A stretch of DNA of 5,003 nucleotides from an uncultured Flavobacteriaceae bacterium (GTDB lineage Bacteria; Bacteroidota; Bacteroidia; Flavobacteriales; Flavobacteriaceae): the NCBI GenBank assembly GCA_947311815.1, contig CAMZMA010000042.1, forward strand, positions 1 to 5,003. Reading direction: 5' to 3'. Made by a program: the position numbers and the translations under genes. The notes under the pieces were generated by a model. It searched no databases, had not been told where the DNA came from, and saw only the letters and a program-made list of their open reading frames with translations. This document shows positions 1-5,003 of the stretch, in pieces (the stretch's first letter is position 1; each line of letters begins with the position of its first letter).

Positions 1-387
1 AAAAACTTCTTCAATTGTTTTTTTGATGATTTGTATTCTAGGATCACAAAATTCTTTTACTTCGCCAGTGTCGGTTAAAATTATATGATCGTGTTGTTTA
101 TCAAAATAACTTTTTTCGTATCTCGCCATAGGTTGACCCTCAAATTGATGTTTTCTTACCAAGCCACAATCTTGTAATAAATCTATTGTATTGTATAAAG
201 TAGCTCTACTTACTCGGTAGTTTTTGTTTTTCATTTTAACATAGAGAGATTCTATATCAAAATGTTCTTTTACATCGTAAATTTCTTGAAGTATAGCGTA
301 TCTTTCGGGAGTTTTCCGGTGCTTATTTTCTTCTAAATAAGTGGTAAAAACTCGTTTAACTACATCTTGGTTTGTGGTAGAATTCAT
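1..387 (-). CDS. fur: Fur-family transcriptional regulator, C-terminus cut by window edge
   Basis: Translating the minus strand from the ATG at 387 gives an open frame of 129 residues that runs off the left edge; the family is usually about 140-165 residues, so only the end is missing. An N-terminal winged-helix domain (about residues 8-88) contains the recognition helix RVSRATLYNTIDLL (58-71), the hallmark of Fur/PerR/Zur proteins. The dimerisation and metal-binding part begins with YEKSYFD and the HDH motif (His99, His101); His42, Glu91 and Glu112 are further likely metal-site residues by alignment from memory. The usual CxxC after HDH is replaced by Leu104 and Thr107, so the first half of the structural zinc site is absent. 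Fur proteins are dimeric, metal- or peroxide-responsive repressors. Which signal this one senses (iron, peroxide, zinc) cannot be told here. It follows relA/spoT after 70 bp and has its own predicted promoter. Family assignment is secure; the symbol fur is a best guess. Confidence 0.9.
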   Translation of the reverse strand, partial: MNSTTNQDVVKRVFTTYLEENKHRKTPERYAILQEIYDVKEHFDIESLYVKMKNKNYRVSRATLYNTIDLLQDCGLVRKHQFEGQPMARYEKSYFDKQHDHIILTDTGEVKEFCDPRIQIIKKTIEEVF

Positions 388-408
388 ATACTATAATTTT
401 ACAAAAAA

Positions 409-437
409 CAAATCTACATTTATTTATTAAATAACAA
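409..437 (-). promoter_or_regulatory. Predicted Bacteroidota-type promoter for fur
   Basis: On the minus strand a TTG (435-437) is followed after 18 nt by TAGATTTG (409-416). This matches the Bacteroidota housekeeping sigma consensus, TTG near -33 and TAnnTTTG near -7, at every fixed position and with acceptable spacing. The start of transcription would fall near 402-405, leaving a 5' leader of about 15-18 nt before the fur ATG at 387. It lies wholly in the 70-bp gap after the relA/spoT stop, so fur can be expressed separately from relA/spoT. No clear terminator hairpin separates the two genes, so read-through may also occur. Confidence 0.6.
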
Positions 438-457
438 GAGGTTTCTTAAAAATGATA

Positions 458-2674
458 TTACAAAGTATTAACACGTTTTACTTTTTTAACGCCTTCAATT
501 TTTTTAATTAAAGTAATTAATTTATCTAATTGTGCTTTATTTTTTACGCTTAAAGAAAGTTTACCATCAAAAACTCCTTGGTTGCTTGCTATGTTAATAC
601 TGTGAATATCTATGTTGTTGTTGTTAGAGATAATTTGGGTTAAATTGTTGATAATACCTCTATTATCTATACCGCTAATGTGTAAAATAACTTTAAACTC
701 TTGTTTAGATGAGTCTATCCATTTTGCTTTTAAAATACGATATGCATAATTAGATTGTAATGAAATCGCATTCGGACAGTTGTTTTTATGAATTTTTAAA
801 CCTTCGTTAATGGTTGTAAACCCAAAAACTTTATCGCCAGGTATCGGATTACAGCATTTAGATAATTTATAGTCTAATTTTTCTTCATCATCACCAAAAA
901 CAAGTGCGTCATATTTAGCATTTACCTCTTCTTTATCAATAATTTCTTTAGAAGCAGTTCTTTTAAATCGATTTTTAAAAAAGTTAAGTAAAGCATTATT
1001 TCTTTGACTAGCAAAGGCTTTTAATTGTGTGTTATCTATAGCGCCATTACCAATTCTGTAAAATAAATCGAAACTGGTTCTTAATTTAAAATAGCCAACT
1101 AATTCGTTTACAGATTTTTCGTCTAAGGTAATTTTTAAGGAACGGAGTTTTCTAATTAAAATTTCTTTTCCTTCATCGGCAATTTTCTTTTCTTGCTCTT
1201 TTAATGCTGCTTTAATTTTGGTTCTTGCTCTTGCTGTTATAACAAAATCTAACCAACGTACATTGGATTTTTTAGCGTTTGATGTTTGCACCTCTACCTG
1301 ATCGCCACTTTTTAGTTGATGACTTAAAGGCACTAATTTACCATTTACTTTTGCACCTCTGCAGCGCAAACCAACATCGGTATGTATTGAAAAAGCAAAA
1401 TCTAACGCTGTGGCATTTTTTGGTAATGATTTTAAATCGCCTTTAGGTGTAAATACGTAAATCTCTTTAGAGTAGAGGTTTAATTTAAAATCTTCTACAA
1501 AATCTACCGCATTTGCGCTTTGATTTTCTAAGGTTTCTTTTAATTTGTTTAACCAACCTTCTAAACCGTTTTCTTTTACGTTACCTTGTTTGTATTTAAA
1601 ATGCGCCGCATACCCTTTTTCGGCAATTTCATCCATTCTTTCTGAACGAATTTGCACTTCTACCCATTTAGATTCTGGTCCAATTACCGTAATATGTAGG
1701 GCTTCATAGCCTGTGGTTTTGGGTTGAGAAATCCAATCTCGTAGTCTAGAAGGATTGGGTTTAAAGAAATCGGTGACGATTGAATAAATTTTCCAAGCAT
1801 CAAATTTTTCATCTTTAGAAGTGGGTTTGTAAATAATTCTGATGGCAAACTTGTCATACACTTCTTCAAAAGTTACGTTTTGCTTTCTCATTTTTCTTCG
1901 GATAGAAAAAATAGATTTAAAACGTCCTTTTATTTCATAGTCAAAATTTTCTTTGTCGAGTGCTTTTTTTAAGGTGTTAGAAAACGATTCAATATATTTT
2001 TGTTGCTCTTCTTTACTTTCGGTAATTTTACTGAGAATGTCATTAAAAACTTCGGGTTCGGTATATTTTAAACCTAAATCTTCTAATTCGGTTTTAATAT
2101 TATACAATCCCAAACGATGGGCAAGAGGTGCATAAATATATAAGGTTTCTGATGCAATTTTGACTTGTTTATGTGGTGGCATCGCATCCATCGTTTGCAT
2201 ATTGTGCAATCTATCAGCAATTTTTATCAATATTACACGAACATCATCATGCAAAGTCAATAGCATTTTCCTAAAATTTTCTGCTTGTAAAGAGTTGTTT
2301 TGCTCTTTTTTTAAACGAGAAATTTTTGTCAATCCGCTTACAATACGAGCAATATTATCGCCAAAAAGTTGCGACATATCATCAATTGTATAATGGGTAT
2401 CTTCTACCACGTCATGTAACAAAGCAGCAGCGATAGAAGTAGCGCCTAAACCGATTTCATTCGCCACAATTTTAGCCACAGCAATAGGATGGTAAATATA
2501 GGGTTCGCCTGTTTTTCTGCGTTGTTCTGAGTGTGCTTCTACAGCAATCTCAAAGGCTTTACGTAGTAAGGTTTTGTCTTCTTTAGACAAGACTTTATAA
2601 GTGCCTTTTAGCAAATCTTTGTATCGTCTTGCAATTTCTTTATTTTCTTCTTCTAATGTTGCGGTATATGCCAT
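458..2674 (-). CDS. relA/spoT: Bifunctional (p)ppGpp synthetase/hydrolase, RelA/SpoT family (long RSH)
   Basis: This 738-residue protein has the full long-RSH layout and the usual family length. It makes (p)ppGpp from ATP and GDP/GTP and hydrolyses it to a guanine nucleotide and pyrophosphate; it is cytosolic and ribosome-associated in its family. The N-terminal HD hydrolase domain (about 30-200) keeps Arg53, His62, the His87-Asp88 pair, Glu91-Asp92 and DRLHNM (154-159), so hydrolysis should be active, unlike in RelA proper. The synthetase domain (about 235-365) keeps the RFKS loop (251-254), Asp274, Tyr323 in GYEALH and the catalytic Glu339 in VEVQIR. Its RLRD motif (310-313) is the basic RxKD-like version typical of bifunctional enzymes, not the ExDD of RelA. 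A TGS domain (about 404-465, with His431), a helical region, a zinc-finger-like CC...H...C motif (Cys607, Cys608, His629, Cys633) and a C-terminal ACT domain (about 658-735) follow. The start is a true ATG without a Shine-Dalgarno sequence. No domain or key residue appears lost. Confidence 0.97.
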   Translation of the reverse strand: MAYTATLEEENKEIARRYKDLLKGTYKVLSKEDKTLLRKAFEIAVEAHSEQRRKTGEPYIYHPIAVAKIVANEIGLGATSIAAALLHDVVEDTHYTIDDMSQLFGDNIARIVSGLTKISRLKKEQNNSLQAENFRKMLLTLHDDVRVILIKIADRLHNMQTMDAMPPHKQVKIASETLYIYAPLAHRLGLYNIKTELEDLGLKYTEPEVFNDILSKITESKEEQQKYIESFSNTLKKALDKENFDYEIKGRFKSIFSIRRKMRKQNVTFEEVYDKFAIRIIYKPTSKDEKFDAWKIYSIVTDFFKPNPSRLRDWISQPKTTGYEALHITVIGPESKWVEVQIRSERMDEIAEKGYAAHFKYKQGNVKENGLEGWLNKLKETLENQSANAVDFVEDFKLNLYSKEIYVFTPKGDLKSLPKNATALDFAFSIHTDVGLRCRGAKVNGKLVPLSHQLKSGDQVEVQTSNAKKSNVRWLDFVITARARTKIKAALKEQEKKIADEGKEILIRKLRSLKITLDEKSVNELVGYFKLRTSFDLFYRIGNGAIDNTQLKAFASQRNNALLNFFKNRFKRTASKEIIDKEEVNAKYDALVFGDDEEKLDYKLSKCCNPIPGDKVFGFTTINEGLKIHKNNCPNAISLQSNYAYRILKAKWIDSSKQEFKVILHISGIDNRGIINNLTQIISNNNNIDIHSINIASNQGVFDGKLSLSVKNKAQLDKLITLIKKIEGVKKVKRVNTL

Positions 2675-2760
2675 AGACTGACAATTAGAGGTTGTTTTTT
2701 GTTCGTATTGTTAGATAAGATGAAAGTAGCACAAAGAATTATATTGCGCAAGAGAAGTTT

Positions 2761-3993
2761 TTATTTTTTTAAGTTGATGATTCTTTCTAATAGCGTTGGA
2801 TGCGAATAATGCATAAAAACATACGCTTTGTGTGGTGTTAAATTACTCAAACTATTTTTTGATAATTTTTTGAGCGATGAAATTAACGCTTCTTTTTTAA
2901 AGGTTTCTTTGGCAAAATTATCTGCTTGGTATTCAAATTTTCTTGAAAGTGAATTCATAAACAATCCTGTAATTACCGAAATTGGGGTGTATAAAATTCC
3001 GAAAGCAATCAAACCAATATGAAAACTTGGGGTATCGATTCCTAAGGATGCAGAAAGTAGAGGTGAATTGATAAATAACGATAAAATATACAAGGTAAAT
3101 CCCGTTAATACTGTTGATAAAATAAAATTATAAATGATGTGTTTTCGTTTGTAATGACCTACTTCGTGCGCTAAAACTGCCACAATTTCATCGGTTTCTA
3201 AATCGTTAATTAAAGTGTCGTAAAGGGTGATTCTTTTTTGTTTTCCGAAGCCAGAAAAATACGCATTTGCTTTGGTAGAACGTTTAGAACCATCAATTAC
3301 AAAGATATTATCAAGTGTAAAACCTACTTTTTGGGCATATTTTTCTATCGCCAATTTTAATGTACCTTCTTCTAACGGAGTTTGTTTATTAAATAAAGGC
3401 ACAATCAGTTTTGAGTAAAATAAATTCATAAATAACGTAAATACAGCAACCAACCCCCAAGCATACAACCAAAATTGGGTACCTGTTTGGTCATAAAACC
3501 AAATGATGATTGCTAACAGTGCGCCTCCAACAATTGCGGTCATTAACAATCCTTTTAGTTTGTCTAAAAAAAATGTTTTTTGGGTGGTTTTGTTAAATCC
3601 AAATTTTTCTTCAATGACAAATGTTTTGTAGTAGGAGAGAGGTGTAGTTAAAATATCGCTGCCCAATACAATTACTCCAAAGAAAATAAGGGCAATACTA
3701 ATTGGATTCTCAGAAAAACTACGAGCAAAATCATCTACATATTTAAAACCATCAACAAAGAAAAACCCTAAAGTTAATAAAACAGAAAATGTGCTGGTGT
3801 AGTTAGAAAACCGATGATTTATTTTTTTGTAGGCTTGCGATTTTTTGTAATCTTCGGCATCATATACATCTTGCAATTCAGACGGAATTTCATCATCATA
3901 CTGTTTTGCATTTAAGCTGTCTAAAATTGTATCAATCAAAAAATGAATGATTAAAATGGATATAAGTATGTAAAATAAGGTATTTGGAGTCAT
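2761..3993 (-). CDS. M48-family membrane zinc metalloprotease, STE24/CAAX-protease-1-like
   Basis: With the ATG at 3993 the protein is 410 residues, close to the usual length of STE24-type M48A peptidases. It carries the zinc motif HEVGH (276-280, zinc ligands His276 and His280, catalytic Glu277), the third ligand Glu354 in SRKFEYQAD, and the family Asp358. The NAYFSGFG block (243-250) and C-terminal SHPTLLERI (397-405) are also typical. About seven hydrophobic segments are visible, near residues 4-22, 69-83, 98-115, 149-167, 174-193, 287-308 and 325-345, which agrees with the seven-helix STE24 fold; it should sit in the inner membrane. Eukaryotic STE24 cuts prenylated CAAX proteins. Bacteria lack that substrate class, so a role in membrane-protein quality control or peptide turnover is an inference. 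An in-frame extension of 11 codons would need a TTG at 4026 and would overlap the upstream gene by 32 bp. The ATG is preferred because it puts the first membrane helix at the N-terminus and abuts the upstream stop. Confidence 0.95.
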   Translation of the reverse strand: MTPNTLFYILISILIIHFLIDTILDSLNAKQYDDEIPSELQDVYDAEDYKKSQAYKKINHRFSNYTSTFSVLLTLGFFFVDGFKYVDDFARSFSENPISIALIFFGVIVLGSDILTTPLSYYKTFVIEEKFGFNKTTQKTFFLDKLKGLLMTAIVGGALLAIIIWFYDQTGTQFWLYAWGLVAVFTLFMNLFYSKLIVPLFNKQTPLEEGTLKLAIEKYAQKVGFTLDNIFVIDGSKRSTKANAYFSGFGKQKRITLYDTLINDLETDEIVAVLAHEVGHYKRKHIIYNFILSTVLTGFTLYILSLFINSPLLSASLGIDTPSFHIGLIAFGILYTPISVITGLFMNSLSRKFEYQADNFAKETFKKEALISSLKKLSKNSLSNLTPHKAYVFMHYSHPTLLERIINLKK

Positions 3994-3994
3994 T

Positions 3995-4789
3995 TTAGTT
4001 GAAATTTCGTTGTCTTTTGGCTTCAAAAATTACGATAGCAGCAGCAACAGATACATTCATAGAATCGATGTGCCCTTGCATGGGAATGTTAATGTTTTGA
4101 GTTGCTTTATCTCTCCAAATCTGGCTTAAACCCGTTGCTTCTGTACCCACTACAATGGCAGTTGCTTTGGTGTAATCTTCTTTAAAATATTCGTTAGAAT
4201 TTTGTAACGTAGTACTGTAAATATTGATGTTGTTTTGTTGTAAAAAATCAATAATTTCTTCGGAGGTGCCTACACCAATTTGATTGGTAAATACACAGCC
4301 TACACTAGAGCGAATAACATTAGAATTGTACATGTCTGTTTTAGGGTTGGCTATAAAAACAGCAGTTATATTTGCCGCATCTGCGGTTCTTAATAAAGCG
4401 CCTAAATTACCAGGTTTTTCGGGCGATTCGGCTACTAAAATCAACGGATTTGTAGTGTTAAACTGGATGTTTTTTATTGAAAAATCTTTTGTTTTTATAA
4501 CTGCAATCAAACCTTCGGTACTTTCTCTGTATGCTAGTTTTTGATAGACTTCTTTTGATATTTCTATCAAGTTAGTTTTATCATTTATAAGATGTTTTAT
4601 CGAATCTAACGTGCAAATATCAGCATAAAACAATAAGTCTTTAATTTGATAATTACTTTGTTTTGCTAACATGATTTCTCGTTTCCCTTCTACCAAAAAA
4701 AGCCCTTGTTTTTTACGCTCTCTCGCTTTTTCTTGTAGTTTTACTAACTCTTTAATATACGTGTTTTGCGGACTTGTAATTTGTTTCAT
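3995..4789 (-). CDS. TrmH/SpoU-family RNA 2'-O-methyltransferase (SPOUT fold)
   Basis: The 264-residue product from the ATG at 4789 has an N-terminal SpoU substrate-binding domain (about residues 1-100, starting KQITSPQNTYIKELVKL) and a C-terminal SPOUT catalytic domain (about 115-264). All three SpoU motifs are present: ESPEKPGNLGALLRTADA (121-138, with the conserved Arg134), NVIRSSVGCVF (157-167), and GTEATGL (215-221) with IPMQGHIDSMNVSVAAAI (235-252, conserved Asn245). These build the trefoil-knot S-adenosylmethionine site. Such enzymes methylate the ribose 2'-hydroxyl of a nucleotide in rRNA or tRNA. This layout resembles the 23S rRNA enzymes RlmB/TsnR more than tRNA TrmH, but the target base cannot be named from sequence alone. 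An upstream in-frame TTG at 4804 could add five residues; the ATG is preferred because it begins the usual family N-terminus. The stop lies one base before the protease start, which suggests co-transcription and coupled translation. Confidence 0.94.
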   Translation of the reverse strand: MKQITSPQNTYIKELVKLQEKARERKKQGLFLVEGKREIMLAKQSNYQIKDLLFYADICTLDSIKHLINDKTNLIEISKEVYQKLAYRESTEGLIAVIKTKDFSIKNIQFNTTNPLILVAESPEKPGNLGALLRTADAANITAVFIANPKTDMYNSNVIRSSVGCVFTNQIGVGTSEEIIDFLQQNNINIYSTTLQNSNEYFKEDYTKATAIVVGTEATGLSQIWRDKATQNINIPMQGHIDSMNVSVAAAIVIFEAKRQRNFN

Positions 4790-4811
4790 TTGGCTTTTTA
4801 TCAATAAAAAT

Positions 4812-4841
4812 CAAAAATACCTAATTCTAGGTATTGTTTAA
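4812..4841 (-). promoter_or_regulatory. Candidate promoter for the RNA methyltransferase-protease pair
   Basis: On the minus strand TATTTTTG (4812-4819) fits the Bacteroidota -7 consensus TAnnTTTG exactly. Nineteen nt upstream lies TTA (4839-4841), two of three matches to the -33 TTG. Transcription would start near 4806 and give a short leader of about 17-20 nt before the ATG at 4789. Such boxes can arise by chance in A/T-rich DNA, so this rests on position as much as on the motif. Confidence 0.4.
4816..4835. repeat. 8-bp perfect inverted repeat within the promoter region
   Basis: AATACCTA (4816-4823) and TAGGTATT (4828-4835) are perfect reverse complements separated by the four bases ATTC. 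The element covers half of the predicted minus-strand -7 box and most of the spacer between the -33 and -7 boxes. A symmetric site at that place is well set for a dimeric repressor. Because it lies mostly upstream of the likely transcription start, a DNA operator is more plausible than an RNA hairpin. The protein that would bind it is unknown. Confidence 0.5.
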
Positions 4842-4864
4842 CCTCTTTATATAGTAAATATTTG
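4834..4864 (+). promoter_or_regulatory. Possible rightward promoter, one mismatch to consensus
   Basis: On the plus strand TTG (4834-4836) is followed after 20 nt by AATATTTG (4857-4864), which differs from TAnnTTTG only at its first base and runs on into CA, a frequent continuation in flavobacterial promoters. It would fire to the right, away from the methyltransferase, and its TTG overlaps the end of the inverted repeat at 4816-4835. No credible coding sequence follows within the window, so the target would be a gene beyond the right edge or a short noncoding transcript. Confidence 0.3.
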
Positions 4865-4951
4865 CACTAGTAATAAATTATTTTGCTTAGTATATGACAA
4901 AAAAGGTCTTAACATATGTAAATTATTAAAAATCATGAATTTAGCAATTAA

Positions 4952-4998
4952 ACCTCACAGGTTTTCCTCCTTCGGCGGATAAATGAAACCTGTGAGGT
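4952..4998. repeat. Nested palindromic extragenic element (REP-like or terminator-like)
   Basis: Perfect 13-bp arms, ACCTCACAGGTTT (4952-4964) and AAACCTGTGAGGT (4986-4998), flank a 21-nt centre. Inside is a second imperfect hairpin: TCCTCC (4965-4970) pairs with GGCGGA (4974-4979) apart from one T/C mismatch, around the 3-nt loop TTC. Six unpaired bases (4980-4985) sit only on the right side. The element is clearly richer in G+C than the A/T-rich DNA around it. Neither strand has a long T run after the hairpin, so it is not a classical intrinsic terminator, although it could still stop or stabilise transcripts. From memory, palindromes with closely similar arms occur between genes in several flavobacterial genomes, which would make this a dispersed repeat; that cannot be confirmed here. 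Confidence 0.75.
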
Positions 4999-5003
4999 CT
5001 CTA

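Larger units (their letters stand above)
4790..5003. other. Noncoding region upstream of the methyltransferase
   Basis: This 214-bp stretch has no open frame longer than a few codons that looks like a gene on either strand. It contains the methyltransferase promoter candidate, the 8-bp inverted repeat, a weak rightward promoter and the nested palindrome near the edge. Between 4865 and 4950 I see only A/T-rich DNA with no repeat or recognisable RNA. The neighbour to the right is outside the window, so whether the region is divergent or convergent with it is unknown. Confidence 0.7.

Noticed and set aside
602..637. Short run of repeated gtt triplets near the 3' end of relA/spoT
   Set aside because: It encodes an asparagine-rich turn in the ACT domain and is too short to be a meaningful microsatellite.
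1953..2393. Plus-strand open frames of 60-77 codons inside relA/spoT, and similar ones inside the protease and methyltransferase genes
   Set aside because: They are antisense to well-supported coding sequence, resemble no family I know, and look like shadows of the real genes.
2721..2751. Possible relA/spoT promoter: minus-strand TTG (2749-2751), 20 nt, TACTTTCA (2721-2728)
   Set aside because: Spacing is good but the last two bases of the -7 box do not match; too weak to list as a feature, although relA/spoT may well have a promoter in this 86-bp gap.
2744..2751. Perfect 8-bp palindrome TTGCGCAA just after the protease stop
   Set aside because: It has no loop and no following T tract, so it is not a terminator; a palindrome this short is easily a chance event.
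3994..4026. N-terminal extension of the M48 protease to a start at 4026
   Set aside because: The codon is TTG, the extension is polar and lies within the methyltransferase gene, and the ATG at 3993 gives the expected membrane-helix N-terminus.
4790..4804. Five-residue extension of the methyltransferase to a start at 4804
   Set aside because: It also begins at TTG, and the ATG at 4789 begins the family's usual N-terminus.
4894..4929. 11-codon plus-strand reading frame as a leader peptide
   Set aside because: It has no ribosome-binding context, no run of regulatory codons, and no attenuator structure tied to it.
4935..4982. 15-codon plus-strand reading frame running through the nested palindrome
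   Set aside because: Most of it is a translation of the repeat itself, which would give similar false peptides wherever the repeat occurs.

Overview
The window looks like ordinary chromosomal DNA from a marine-type, low-GC member of the Flavobacteriaceae (Bacteroidota). The signs are A/T-rich base composition, no purine-rich Shine-Dalgarno sequences before the genes, a promoter that fits the Bacteroidota pattern (TTG about 18-20 nt before TAnnTTTG), and protein sequences of flavobacterial character. The genus cannot be fixed from this sequence alone.

All four protein genes lie on the minus strand. Read in the direction of transcription (right to left) they are: a SpoU/TrmH-family RNA 2'-O-methyltransferase (4789-3995); a seven-helix M48/STE24-type membrane zinc metalloprotease (3993-2761), starting one base after the methyltransferase stop; a full-length RelA/SpoT (p)ppGpp synthetase/hydrolase (2674-458); and a Fur-family repressor (387 to the left edge), whose C-terminal end is outside the window. 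The first two form a tight pair. relA/spoT follows after 86 bp with no clear terminator before it, and fur has a good promoter of its own in the 70-bp gap behind relA/spoT.

The right end (4790-5003) has no convincing gene. It holds an 8-bp inverted repeat inside the probable methyltransferase promoter, a possible rightward promoter overlapping it, and near the right edge a nested palindrome (13-bp perfect arms around a smaller imperfect hairpin) that looks like a dispersed extragenic repeat or a transcription terminator.

Functionally the window combines RNA modification, membrane proteostasis, the stringent response and metal- or stress-responsive transcription control. These are core housekeeping functions. 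I see no mobile element genes, CRISPR array, defence locus or new multi-gene system. The points most worth a second look are the noncoding elements at 4812-5000 and the missing first CxxC zinc motif in the Fur protein.
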